From positions 1-24,358 of the IMG/VR virus record IMGVR_UViG_3300009172_000056: DNA of 24,358 nt. One strand, given 5' to 3'. How positions within the stretch are numbered: the first letter of the stretch is position 1; every line of letters starts with the position of its first letter. The DNA comes from a virus. Under the pieces are notes generated by a model. That model saw only the letters and a list, made by a program, of their open reading frames with translations. It was not told where the DNA came from and searched no databases. A program made the position numbers and the translations under genes. Shown in pieces: positions 7,434 to 15,889 of this stretch.

Positions 7434-7936
7434 TGCTAAAGGCAAGAAAAAATTTACCAGATCTGTTACAAAATAATTCTATTGGGATAGAATTAGGCGT
7501 TGCTGCAGCTTCTTATACAAAGGTGTTATACGATTCTAAAAAATTTAAAACACTTTATGGAATAGATATGTGGAATAGCAGAGGTCATACTGATGATGAA
7601 ATGAAATCTGCAAAAAAACTTGTTCCTAATGTAAAAATTATGCATGGCACATTTGAGCAATTTGTGAATAAGTTTGAAGATAACTTTTTCGATTTTATTT
7701 ACATAGATGGATATGCACATACCGGACAAGACGATGGAAAAACACTGTATGATTGGTGGCCAAAATTAAAAGTTGGAGGTATATTTTCAGGCCATGACTA
7801 TTGCAAGAAATACGCTGAAACTATAAAAAGAGTAGATGCTTTTTATAATAAAAACATCGATAACATTGTTCCGTGGTCACTTAACGTAACAAACGATGTT
7901 GATAATTTTCCGTCTTGGTATTTTTATAAAAGATGA
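7433..7936 (+). CDS. Class I SAM-dependent methyltransferase (Methyltransf_24-like)
   Basis: This 167-residue protein shows the class I methyltransferase layout. Motif I is IGIELGVAAASYTKVLY (about residues 18-34), the acidic end of strand 2 is YGIDMW (about 42-47), and the DFIYIDGYAHTGQDDGKTLYDWWPKLKVGGIF stretch (about 87-118) is followed by GHDYC. That combination (IDG.H...D...W.P.LK.GG....HDY) is characteristic of small O- or N-methyltransferases of the Methyltransf_24 type often found near sugar-modifying genes. The substrate cannot be read from sequence. It overlaps uvsY upstream (TAATG) and uvsW downstream (ATGA), so it is fitted between two core recombination genes without spacer. It looks more A+T-rich than its neighbours, consistent with acquisition as cargo. 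Confidence 0.78.
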   Translation: MLKARKNLPDLLQNNSIGIELGVAAASYTKVLYDSKKFKTLYGIDMWNSRGHTDDEMKSAKKLVPNVKIMHGTFEQFVNKFEDNFFDFIYIDGYAHTGQDDGKTLYDWWPKLKVGGIFSGHDYCKKYAETIKRVDAFYNKNIDNIVPWSLNVTNDVDNFPSWYFYKR

Positions 7937-9432
7937 TAACCGCACACAGAAAAGACGAATCTCGAATTTTTTTAGAAAGCCAAGACACCGGCCTTCTTAT
8001 GGAGTTGTGCGAGTACTTTACCTTTTACGCTGAAGGATACAAGTTTATGCCAGCTTATAGAAATAAGTTATGGGATGGAAAAATACGTTTGTTTGATAGA
8101 CGTTCTAATACTTTGCCTTATGGCTTACTCAAAAGAGTAGCAGAGTTTTGTTACGAAAGAAACTACAAAATTGAATATGATGATTCTTTAAAGAACAACA
8201 CCTTATTCGAAGAAAAGGGAGAACTAGAAAAATTTGCTAATAATCTTTCTTTATCGAATGGCGGTAAAACTATTACACCTCGTGATTACCAGTTAGATGC
8301 GTTTATCCACGCTGCGCAAAACCATAGATGTTTACTGTTATCTCCTACTGGATCTGGTAAATCGCTTATCATCTATATGTTACTAAGATACTTTTTAGAT
8401 AACGACATGGATAAAAAGGCGCTGGTGGTAGTTCCTACAACATCGTTGGTTGAGCAGATGTATAAAGACTTTGACGAGTATTCAAAAAACGATAGTACCT
8501 TTTCTGCAGAAGAAGATGTGCACCGAATTTATTCAGGAAAAGAAAAGCACGATTTTGATCAGTCAGTGGTAATTACTACATGGCAAAGCGCTATTAAATT
8601 GCATGCAAGTTGGTTTGTTCAATACGGCTTTGTAGTAGGTGATGAAGCTCACACCTTTAAAGCTAAATCGTTAACTACAATTATGAATCGATTGACAGAA
8701 GCGTACGTGCGAATAGGAACTACAGGAACCATTGATGATGCTATCTCTAATCAAATGACGTTAGAAGGTAATTTCGGACCTATTCGAAAAGTTACAACTA
8801 CAAAGGAGTTGATTGATTCTAACACGTTAGCACAATTGACTGTGCAGTGTTTAGTACTAAAGTATTCAGACGAAGAAAAGAAGATATGCAAAGGACTGAA
8901 ATACCAAGATGAAATCGATTTTATCGTGAGCCATGAAAAACGTAATCGATTTATTGTGAATCTTACGTGTGATCAGCAGGGGAATTCTTTAGTGCTATAC
9001 AATCTGGTGCAAAAACACGGTAAGCCTCTTTACGATATGTTTGTTGAAAAATGCAAAAGCACAGGACGTAAAGTATTCTTTGTATCAGGTGCAGTAAACG
9101 CTGAAGAGCGCGAAAGAATACGAGCTATTACTGAAAAGGAAAAGAACGCGATTATTGTTGCGAGTGTGGGTACCTTTAGTACAGGTATAAATATAGTTAA
9201 CCTGCACAATATAATGTTTGCTTCACCAACAAAATCACAAATAAGAGTTTTACAATCTATCGGAAGAGGATTAAGAAAAACAGAAGATGGTCAAGGGACG
9301 ACTATTTACGATTTAGCTGACGATTTGTCATGGAAGAAATCTAAGAACTACACCTTGAATCACGCAATTGCACGAGTTAAAATATACACTAAAGAGAAGT
9401 TTAACTATAAAATCAGTGAGGTGCCACTATGA
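7933..9432 (+). CDS. uvsW: UvsW DNA/RNA helicase
   Basis: A 499-residue SF2 helicase. T4 UvsW unwinds branched DNA and R-loops and helps switch from origin- to recombination-dependent replication. The N-terminal FYAEGYKFMPAYRNKLWDGKIRLFD domain (about 31-55) is specific to UvsW. The helicase core has a Q-motif-like RDYQLDAF, Walker A SPTGSGKS at 137-144, VVPTTSL, TTWQSA, DEAH at 237-240, a TGT motif III, and the motif V/VI region ASVGTFSTGINI followed by QSIGRGLRK. It overlaps the methyltransferase stop and its own stop overlaps the ATG at 9429. A TATAAATA string at 9186 lies inside the GINI codons and is probably coincidental. Confidence 0.95.
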   Translation: MITAHRKDESRIFLESQDTGLLMELCEYFTFYAEGYKFMPAYRNKLWDGKIRLFDRRSNTLPYGLLKRVAEFCYERNYKIEYDDSLKNNTLFEEKGELEKFANNLSLSNGGKTITPRDYQLDAFIHAAQNHRCLLLSPTGSGKSLIIYMLLRYFLDNDMDKKALVVVPTTSLVEQMYKDFDEYSKNDSTFSAEEDVHRIYSGKEKHDFDQSVVITTWQSAIKLHASWFVQYGFVVGDEAHTFKAKSLTTIMNRLTEAYVRIGTTGTIDDAISNQMTLEGNFGPIRKVTTTKELIDSNTLAQLTVQCLVLKYSDEEKKICKGLKYQDEIDFIVSHEKRNRFIVNLTCDQQGNSLVLYNLVQKHGKPLYDMFVEKCKSTGRKVFFVSGAVNAEERERIRAITEKEKNAIIVASVGTFSTGINIVNLHNIMFASPTKSQIRVLQSIGRGLRKTEDGQGTTIYDLADDLSWKKSKNYTLNHAIARVKIYTKEKFNYKISEVPL

Positions 9433-9956
9433 GCGATTATAACCCATCAGACGATTTAAAACAACACATGCGTGAAGCAGCAATAATGAGCTATCGATTA
9501 GTGGACGGCAGTTACATATTGGCAGAAGAAATAGATGCTGACGAAGAAAACAACGTGATATACATTGCTGACGCGTTAGAACTTAATGTTATAGGTGCAA
9601 GAGCGTACTTCACTTGTTGGTTAGATTCAGAAGAAGATGAAATGATCCAGCTTGTCGGAGATAAGATCGTAGGTCGTACAGAGACACCGATGCATCTAAA
9701 AATGGATTACCATAGATACTATATACTTCAGAAATTGAAGAACGTTTTAACGAAAGACGAAATAAGTAAAGTAATTGAAGAGATGTTTAATCCTCCAGTT
9801 GATAATCAAGATTTAACAGATGAATACGAAGAGGAAGAAAAATGGAAAACCGATGGCGGTATTAGTTCTGAAAAGAATTTGAAACCCGATTATGGATTTG
9901 AATCAACCTCTGACTACCATTTTAAATGGAGAAAGAAGTTTAAAGGAAACAACTAG
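9429..9956 (+). CDS. Conserved hypothetical acidic protein, N-terminal Sm-like fold possible
   Basis: A 175-residue protein I cannot name. The N-terminal half contains SYRLVDGSYILAEEIDADEE followed by NVIYIADALEL, a pattern like the Sm1 strand set of Sm/LSm proteins (L-x-DGS-x-I-x-A-E... then IxxxxALEL). A helix-rich PMHLKMDYHRYYILQKLKNVLTKDEISKVIEEMF segment and a low-complexity acidic tail follow. It overlaps the uvsW stop by 4 bases (ATGA) and is the last gene of this transcription unit. T4-like phages commonly carry small proteins of this sort near uvsW, so an RNA- or protein-binding accessory role is possible. The Sm-like reading is inference and should be checked by structure prediction. 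Confidence 0.55.
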   Translation: MSDYNPSDDLKQHMREAAIMSYRLVDGSYILAEEIDADEENNVIYIADALELNVIGARAYFTCWLDSEEDEMIQLVGDKIVGRTETPMHLKMDYHRYYILQKLKNVLTKDEISKVIEEMFNPPVDNQDLTDEYEEEEKWKTDGGISSEKNLKPDYGFESTSDYHFKWRKKFKGNN

Positions 9957-9985
9957 TCATACCCTTTCCTTGTTTGGTTTTAATT

Positions 9986-10014
9986 ATTATACCAAAAAAG
10001 CAGACAGTTGTAAA
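9986..10014 (-). promoter_or_regulatory. Antisense promoter of the TTTACA-17-TATAAT family
   Basis: On the minus strand TTTACA (plus coordinates 10009-10014) is followed by exactly 17 bases ending in GG, then TATAAT (9986-9991). This is as good as any + strand member of the family in the window. It points back into the gene at 9429-9956 and uvsW. No minus-strand reading frame of useful length follows, so a non-coding antisense transcript is the likely product if it is active. Confidence 0.6.
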
Positions 10015-10046
10015 TAAAAAAGTGCGAAAAAGGGTAACTTTTTTTA

Positions 10047-10075
10047 TTTACTTTTGAGTGATAATATAGTATAAT
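10047..10075 (+). promoter_or_regulatory. Sigma70-type promoter for gene 55
   Basis: TTTACT at 10047-10052, a 17-base spacer and TATAAT at 10070-10075. The ATG of gene 55 is 14 bases after the -10 box, so the leader would be about 7-8 bases with no Shine-Dalgarno sequence. A short A/T hairpin with a T-run (10027-10045) just upstream may end the uvsW transcript. Confidence 0.72.
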
Positions 10076-10089
10076 AGATACAGAAAATA

Positions 10090-10686
10090 ATGAAAAGCGA
10101 ACCTAATAAAAAACCTAAAATTAAACCTAGGGATAAACCACACTACGTAAACAATAAACAGTTTTCCCAGTCAGTAGTAGATTATGTCACCTCTGTGAAT
10201 GAAGCTCGTGAAAAGATGGTAGATGAGCCTAGAATTACAGAGTATATCGGCACATGTTTTCTAAAAATTGCAGAAGGATTATCGCACAAACCAAATTTCG
10301 TAGGGTACACATACCGCGAAGAAATGGTCATGGATGGAGTAGAAAATTGTATTAAAGCAATAATGAATTACGATGTTAAAAAGGCAACACGTACTGGATT
10401 ACCAAACGCCTTTGCTTACTTTACACAAATTGTGTACTTTGCCTTTTTGCGCAGAATAGCTAAAGAGAAGAAGCAGCAAGAAATAAAAGAAAAATATATA
10501 GACTATGCTGGAGCTAGCGCCTTTATGGAAATTGGCGATCATCCAGATTCAAATGGCATCGTTGATAGAGTACGTTATAAATCACAAAGAATTAGATACA
10601 ATGACGATAAGATTAAACAGTTTGGAAAAGAACTTAAAAAACGTGCTAAGAAAAAAGTAGTAGGCGGATTAGAAAAATTTCTATAA
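10090..10686 (+). CDS. 55: Late sigma factor gp55
   Basis: This 198-residue protein matches T4 gp55 (185), the small sigma-family factor that directs host RNA polymerase to TATAAATA late promoters with gp33 and the gp45 clamp. Shared landmarks are the N-terminal KPHYVNNKQFSQSVVDYV (T4 KYNYVNNKELLQAIIDW), KIAEGLSHKPNFVGYTYREEMVMDGVENCIKAIMNYDVKK (T4 [41 protein letters not shown]), and NAFAYFTQIVYFAFLRRIAKEKKQ, the sigma region 2-like helix. The C-terminus is basic. It has a sigma70-type promoter, fitting a gene needed before late transcription begins, and its target boxes are found throughout the window. Gene 47 begins 6 bases after its stop. Confidence 0.95.
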   Translation: MKSEPNKKPKIKPRDKPHYVNNKQFSQSVVDYVTSVNEAREKMVDEPRITEYIGTCFLKIAEGLSHKPNFVGYTYREEMVMDGVENCIKAIMNYDVKKATRTGLPNAFAYFTQIVYFAFLRRIAKEKKQQEIKEKYIDYAGASAFMEIGDHPDSNGIVDRVRYKSQRIRYNDDKIKQFGKELKKRAKKKVVGGLEKFL

Positions 10687-10692
10687 TACATT

Positions 10693-11751
10693 ATGCGAAT
10701 AGCGATATTGAATGATACTCATGCCGGAGTTAAAAATGGTGCTGATATCTTTTTAGATTATTCAGAAAAATTTTATGATGAAACCTTTTTTCCGTACTTG
10801 GTTGAACACGGAATAAAGAAGATAATTCACTTAGGTGATTATTTCGAGCATCGTAAGTATGTAAACTATAAAGTTCTTGAACATAACTACGAAACGTTTG
10901 TTTCTAAGTTATACGAGCATGATATGCACATGGATATTATTCCAGGAAATCATGACGTTTATTTTAAGAACACTAACAACCTAAATTCGCTTGAACAAAT
11001 TCTAAGTAAGTATAGTGATCGTATTCATATACACATGGATCCAAAAGTAATTAATTATGATGGATTAGATATTGGCTTAGTTCCGTGGATAAGCAAAGAT
11101 AACGAAGAAGAATGTATGGAGTTTATGCGTACTGCTTCTGCTCCTATTCTTATGGGTCACTTAGAACTTGGCGGTTTTAGATATATGGCTAATGCTAATA
11201 TCACATCACATGGTATGGGCACAGAAATTTTTCAAAGATATGAAGCTGTTTATTCTGGCCATTATCATACAAAGAGTACACAGGAAAATGTAACGTATCT
11301 TGGTACTCAATTTGAACTTACTTGGTCTGATGCTGGTGATCCTAAATACTTTCATGTATTAGATACTGATACCCGCGATATTTTGCCAGTGCGTAATCCT
11401 GCGGTGTTGTTTCAAAAAATTATCTATGATGGTGATGACGAGCCAACACTTGAACAGGAAAGAATAGAAGGAACATATATCAAAGTTGTTGTAAGTAATA
11501 AAAAAGATCTATTTGCCTTTGATCAGTTCATGGACAAGTTGTATAATCTTAATCCACACGAAGTACGCATTATAGAAAACTTTGATGAACTTGCAGGTGG
11601 TAGTATCGACGATGACGATGTTGATACTGTCGATACACCTACACTATTAAACAGTTATATCGACACAGCAAAAACAAATTTGAATAATGACATTCTCAAG
11701 AAAATGATGAATGAACTCTATATAGAAGCACAGGCTTATGATAATATTTAA
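10693..11751 (+). CDS. 47: Recombination endonuclease subunit gp47 (Mre11-like)
   Basis: A 352-residue member of the Mre11/SbcD nuclease family (T4 gp47 is 339). Phosphoesterase motifs are visible in order: I, NDTHAG (D/H, residues 7-11); II, LGDYFEHR (about 47-54); III, PGNHDVY (about 84-90); then GHLELGG (about 155-161); and GHYHTKS (about 194-200). With gp46 it resects DNA ends for recombination-dependent replication and degrades host DNA. It overlaps gene 46 by 14 bases, so the two subunits are probably translationally coupled. A TATAAT hexamer at 10682 lies 5 bases before the ATG, but no -35 is evident. Confidence 0.95.
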   Translation: MRIAILNDTHAGVKNGADIFLDYSEKFYDETFFPYLVEHGIKKIIHLGDYFEHRKYVNYKVLEHNYETFVSKLYEHDMHMDIIPGNHDVYFKNTNNLNSLEQILSKYSDRIHIHMDPKVINYDGLDIGLVPWISKDNEEECMEFMRTASAPILMGHLELGGFRYMANANITSHGMGTEIFQRYEAVYSGHYHTKSTQENVTYLGTQFELTWSDAGDPKYFHVLDTDTRDILPVRNPAVLFQKIIYDGDDEPTLEQERIEGTYIKVVVSNKKDLFAFDQFMDKLYNLNPHEVRIIENFDELAGGSIDDDDVDTVDTPTLLNSYIDTAKTNLNNDILKKMMNELYIEAQAYDNI

Positions 11752-13438
11752 GAAGGTCCAATACAAAAACTTCCTTTCAACTGGCAATAAAGAAACTACG
11801 GTTTATCTCAATCAGGATAAATCTACATTAGTTGTTGGTGCTAATGGTGCAGGTAAATCTACATTACTTGATGCTCTATCGTTTTCCCTATTTGGTAAAC
11901 CACACCGTAGTATTAACAAGCCTCAACTTGTAAATACTATCAACAATAAAAACTGTTTAGTTACAGTTGAATTTTCTGTAGGTGGTTTAGAGTATAAGAT
12001 CATCCGCGGTATGAAGCCCAATATATTTGAAGTATACAGAAATGGACAACTGCTAAATCAAGAATCTCATAGCAGGGATTACCAAAAAATTATTGAGCAG
12101 AACATTCTTAAGCTTAACCATAAGTCTTTTCACCAAGTGGTTGTTTTAGGATCATCTAACTTTATTCCTTTTATGCAACTACCTTCGCACTCAAGACGAA
12201 GTGTTATTGAAGACTTGTTGGATATCGGTATTTTTACTAAGATGAATGTAGTCTTAAAAGATAAAATAAATTTGTTGCGTAGTCAATCGCAAGATACTGA
12301 TAATAAGCTCGATTTGCTTAAAGAAACAATTCAACTACAGGCCAAACATATCGCAGATCTTAAAAACATTGATACGTCTAATAAAGAAAAGAATGAAAAA
12401 AAGATTGCGCTGATCGATGATGAAAACCAAGTATTGATTGATAGTAATAAAGAACTACAAGAAGAGTACGATAATACTTACACTGAGGTAAAGGCGAATA
12501 TGGATACCGCTCATAACAAAATACAAGATCATAGTTTCGCAGAACAATCTTGGAATTTGAATGTAGGTAAAATTGTCAAAGAGGCTAAATTCTATGAAGA
12601 AAATAACGTGTGTCCTACGTGTTCTCAAGAATTAAGTTTAGATTTAAAAACCAAAAAAGAATCTGAAGCTAGAAAAAAGGCAAAAGACATAAGTTCAAGA
12701 ATAACTAACTCTATTGAAAAGCGTCTTGGTATAGAAGAATTGCATGAGAAGTACCGTAAACAATGGGTACATCTAAACGAAGTTCAAACATCTATTAATA
12801 ATAATAAGTTGAGGTTGACATCCAATAACGAAAAGATTGATGACTTAAAAATAGTTGAAACCGTAAAAGACACAAAGACAGCAGAAGATAAACTGTTAAG
12901 TGATAAAGAAGAACGCGAAAAACTTTCTGAACTAAGAGTAGAACAATCTAAACTAAGTTCTTATATGGACGCATTAAGTGAGCTATTGCGTGATACAGGC
13001 ATTAAAACAAAAGTTATCCGCCAGTATCTACCTGTCATGAACAAGCTTATAAATCAATATCTTCAGGTTCTAGACTTCTTTGTGTTGTTTAATTTGGATG
13101 AATCGTTCAACGAAACTATCCGTTCTCGCCATAGGGATGTATTTACTTATCCATCTTTTTCTGAAGGTGAAAAGCAACGTATTGATTTAAGCCTTCTTTT
13201 CGCTTGGCGTCAAATCGCTAAAATGAAAAACTCAGCAAATACTAATCTGTTGATTCTTGACGAAACATTTGATTCGAGCATGGATGCAGACGGTGTTGAC
13301 AACCTCCTCAAAATACTTTATACACTAGGAGATGATACTAACGTTTTCATTATTTCTCATAAACAGGATATGCTCGAGGGCAAATTTCCGCGGAAACTAG
13401 AGTTTGAAAAGGTAAATAATTTCAGCAGAATGAAGTGA
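11738..13438 (+). CDS. 46: Recombination endonuclease subunit gp46 (Rad50/SbcC-like)
   Basis: A 566-residue SMC-like ATPase matching T4 gp46 (560). Walker A is GANGAGKST at residues 34-42. Long helical arms flank a zinc hook, CPTC, with Cys292 and Cys295. The ABC signature FSEGEKQR lies about residue 480 and Walker B LLILDETFDSS around residues 502-513, followed by the switch His in IISHK. Two molecules dimerise through the hook and work with gp47. The gene is followed by a 115-base spacer that contains the promoter of the next gene. Confidence 0.96.
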   Translation: MIIFKKVQYKNFLSTGNKETTVYLNQDKSTLVVGANGAGKSTLLDALSFSLFGKPHRSINKPQLVNTINNKNCLVTVEFSVGGLEYKIIRGMKPNIFEVYRNGQLLNQESHSRDYQKIIEQNILKLNHKSFHQVVVLGSSNFIPFMQLPSHSRRSVIEDLLDIGIFTKMNVVLKDKINLLRSQSQDTDNKLDLLKETIQLQAKHIADLKNIDTSNKEKNEKKIALIDDENQVLIDSNKELQEEYDNTYTEVKANMDTAHNKIQDHSFAEQSWNLNVGKIVKEAKFYEENNVCPTCSQELSLDLKTKKESEARKKAKDISSRITNSIEKRLGIEELHEKYRKQWVHLNEVQTSINNNKLRLTSNNEKIDDLKIVETVKDTKTAEDKLLSDKEEREKLSELRVEQSKLSSYMDALSELLRDTGIKTKVIRQYLPVMNKLINQYLQVLDFFVLFNLDESFNETIRSRHRDVFTYPSFSEGEKQRIDLSLLFAWRQIAKMKNSANTNLLILDETFDSSMDADGVDNLLKILYTLGDDTNVFIISHKQDMLEGKFPRKLEFEKVNNFSRMK

Positions 13439-13497
13439 TTTTTCATAAGTTGTTGATAGTAATATAGTTAGTGTTTTGACATAGCTGCATTTTGTTA

Positions 13498-13526
13498 TGT
13501 ACTTTTGCCTCATTCTATGGTATAAT
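13498..13526 (+). promoter_or_regulatory. Extended -10 promoter for the CobT-like gene
   Basis: TGTACT at 13498-13503, a 17-base spacer ending TATGG, and TATAAT at 13521-13526; the TGG before the -10 also satisfies the extended -10 TGn motif. A leader of about 20 bases follows with TAAGG before the ATG at 13553. Confidence 0.75.
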
Positions 13527-13552
13527 AGTACTATAACAATTAGGTAAGGTTT

Positions 13553-15823
13553 ATGGAAAAAATACTCGATTTACAAAATCAATCATCTGTAGCACGGTTA
13601 CTCGCCACAGAGAATATTACGGTCACTCACAAAAGGGGTATCACAACCGCATACTTCGATGTAAAGCATCGTGTACTTGGTCTTCCAGTCTGGAAAGATA
13701 AAGGCAAAGTGGTGTATGATATGCTTGTTGGTCACGAAGTATCACATGCTCTTTTTACTCCTGCTGATGGATTTGAAAAGTTTGTTGAGGAAGAAGGACG
13801 TAAGCATTTTGACATCTTAAACATTATTGAAGACATTCGTATCGAGCGGCTTATTAAAAACAAGTATGCAGGCATGCCAAGAATATTCAATGGTGCTTAT
13901 AAGGACCTTGTAGAAAACGACTTTTTCGGCATTAACGACAAAGATGTTCCATCACTAGGCTTCCTTGATCGTTTGAATCTACGCGGTAAGATTGGTACAG
14001 TTGTTGATATTCCTCTCAACGATGATGAAGAAAAGCTTTACCGAGAATGCTATGCTGCAGAAACATTTGAAGATGTAGTTGAGCTTTATCACAAAGTAAA
14101 GAAGTTTGCACAGGAAGAAGCCGAAGCTAAAAAGCAAGAGGCTGACGACAACGAAGATCAAGAAGGTGATACTTCTGAAGATGGCGAAGGTGAACAACTT
14201 GAACCACAGGAAAGTAGTTCTGAAGATGGCGATGGTTTCAGTAATTCTTCTTTACCTGAAGATACTTCTGACGAAGCAGACGATGGCACAGAATCACACA
14301 GTGTTCCATCTGCTGTCAGTGACGAAGAAATAGAAGAGGCTTTAGGCGATTATTTAGACAAAAGAAAAAAACAATTCGCCGAAACTGACGAAGATGATGA
14401 TCTTGGTCAAGACGGAGCAGGTCGTAAAAGCGATTCCAATGGTGAAGATGTTATCATTGAGCCTACGACTACAAAAGCACTTGAAGAAAATTTAGTTGAC
14501 AAAGAATCGTTAAAGGCCGGTCATAAAAGGGAAGCAATTGCGCTATGGCCTACAAAAAAGACTATTAATAAACACATCGTAGGCTATAAAGAAGTGATGA
14601 AAGCTCGAGGTAAGCTTGAAGAATTTTATCCTGAAGAATATTACTGTCCTAAGGAGCGCGCTGATTACGTATCTAAACTCACCTATAGCGCGATTGAATT
14701 TAAGAAGAAGACTAACAAAAAGGTTGGAGTGCTTGCCCGTGAATTTGAACGTAGAAAAGCAGCTTATCAGTATTCACGAGCTCAAGAGTCTCGTCGTGGT
14801 ACATTAGATGTAAATAAACTGCACAAGTACAAATATGACGATCAGATTTTTCAATCAGTCATGCACCTTGCAGATGCAAAAAGCCATGGTATGATATTCT
14901 TTATTGACTACTCAGGCTCAATGAGCGCGGTGCTTAAAGATGTATTAGAACACACTTTGAATCTAGTTCACTTTTGTAAGAAGGTTGGTATTCCATACAA
15001 AGTTTACTCCTTTACATCAAACTATTCTTTAGATAAAGAAGACGTTTCTCAATCAGACATGGAGTTTGATTTGTCAGATTTAGTTTTGGCAGAATTATTT
15101 TCAAGCGAAATGTCATCAAAAGAATACAACGAAGCTTTTCAAATGGTGACTTGTCAAATTCTTAATTCTACTGAATACAGATTTAGCCAACAAGGAATTT
15201 CAAAATTCGAACACTTAGGTGGTACTCCACTTGATCATACACTAATTGCTTCACACCAGATTGTAGACGATTTTAGAAAAAAGAACCCTGTGCAAAAGCT
15301 TAATGTCATTATTCTAACTGATGGTGAATCACACAGTTGTGGTCCAAGTGAAGCTTGGTCTGCAAGTACATTTTTCACCAACGTAGGAGGAAAGCAAAAA
15401 TCGATCAAACGTCATTATGCAACTGCTCAGTATATTAAGTTATTGAAAGAAGTTAAAGGTGTCAACACGATTGGCTTCTTTCTTCCAAATAACAAACGTG
15501 CCGGTAATCAACATCTCAATCGAATGGCAGCTCATGCACATGGTAATGGCTCGGCTTATGGAAAGGCAGGAGATTATATGAAAAAGTACCGCAAGGACAA
15601 ATACTTCCACATGCCCGAATGCTTTGGTTACGATTCGTACTTCCTACTATCGAGTGACATTGAAATTGAGGATGATGACTTCGACTTCTCGGGCTCTGAA
15701 GGTAAGGACCTCGCAAACAATCGTGGCGAACAGTCTAAATTAGCTCGCCAGTTCGCAAAACACAATGTGGCTAATAAGACAAACCGAGTGATTATGACTA
15801 AATTTGCCGAAATAATTGCATAA
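13553..15823 (+). CDS. CobT-like protein: HExxH peptidase-like domain plus VWA domain
   Basis: A 756-residue protein of the type annotated in marine T4-like phages as CobT-like or peptidase. The N-terminal domain contains GHEVSHALF with HExxH at 61-65 and a downstream NIIEDIRIE that could supply the third zinc ligand. A Ser/Asp/Glu-rich linker follows at about 185-290. A C-terminal von Willebrand A domain begins with the metal-site motif FIDYSGSMS (D452, S454, S456), followed by GGTPLDHT and ILTDGESH. Bacterial CobT with CobS forms the cobalt chelatase, but the pair is also a general MoxR AAA+/VWA design that remodels protein targets. The partner ATPase gene follows after 66 bases with its own promoter. 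A chelatase role is uncertain; the metalloprotease-like domain suggests target processing. Confidence 0.85.
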   Translation: MEKILDLQNQSSVARLLATENITVTHKRGITTAYFDVKHRVLGLPVWKDKGKVVYDMLVGHEVSHALFTPADGFEKFVEEEGRKHFDILNIIEDIRIERLIKNKYAGMPRIFNGAYKDLVENDFFGINDKDVPSLGFLDRLNLRGKIGTVVDIPLNDDEEKLYRECYAAETFEDVVELYHKVKKFAQEEAEAKKQEADDNEDQEGDTSEDGEGEQLEPQESSSEDGDGFSNSSLPEDTSDEADDGTESHSVPSAVSDEEIEEALGDYLDKRKKQFAETDEDDDLGQDGAGRKSDSNGEDVIIEPTTTKALEENLVDKESLKAGHKREAIALWPTKKTINKHIVGYKEVMKARGKLEEFYPEEYYCPKERADYVSKLTYSAIEFKKKTNKKVGVLAREFERRKAAYQYSRAQESRRGTLDVNKLHKYKYDDQIFQSVMHLADAKSHGMIFFIDYSGSMSAVLKDVLEHTLNLVHFCKKVGIPYKVYSFTSNYSLDKEDVSQSDMEFDLSDLVLAELFSSEMSSKEYNEAFQMVTCQILNSTEYRFSQQGISKFEHLGGTPLDHTLIASHQIVDDFRKKNPVQKLNVIILTDGESHSCGPSEAWSASTFFTNVGGKQKSIKRHYATAQYIKLLKEVKGVNTIGFFLPNNKRAGNQHLNRMAAHAHGNGSAYGKAGDYMKKYRKDKYFHMPECFGYDSYFLLSSDIEIEDDDFDFSGSEGKDLANNRGEQSKLARQFAKHNVANKTNRVIMTKFAEIIA

Positions 15824-15829
15824 TAACGG

Positions 15830-15858
15830 TGTACAAACTAGGAAACTCAAGGTATAAT
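15830..15858 (+). promoter_or_regulatory. Promoter for the CobS-like gene
   Basis: TGTACA at 15830-15835, 17 bases ending CAAGG, and TATAAT at 15853-15858. The leader to the ATG at 15890 is about 25 bases and contains AAAAGG as ribosome binding site. Confidence 0.8.
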
Positions 15859-15889
15859 AGATCTATAATAAAGCAAAAGGTTAAACAAT

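Noticed and set aside
9186-9193. TATAAATA inside uvsW
   Set aside because: It encodes the conserved GINI residues of helicase motif V and no gene starts close downstream.
9974-9996. Imperfect TTGGT/ACCAA inverted repeat after 9956 as a terminator
   Set aside because: The stem is short and interrupted and coincides with the -10 of the antisense promoter.
10682-10687. TATAAT 5 bases before gene 47
   Set aside because: The matching -35 position reads AGTAGG and the hexamer overlaps the gene 55 stop codon, so it is too weak to list as a promoter.
13476-13481. Perfect TTGACA before the CobT-like gene
   Set aside because: No -10 box lies 16-18 bases downstream; the TGTACT/TATAAT pair at 13498-13526 is the better promoter.
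14106-14333. Alternative-frame ORFs within the CobT-like gene
   Set aside because: They come from the low-complexity acidic linker read in another frame.
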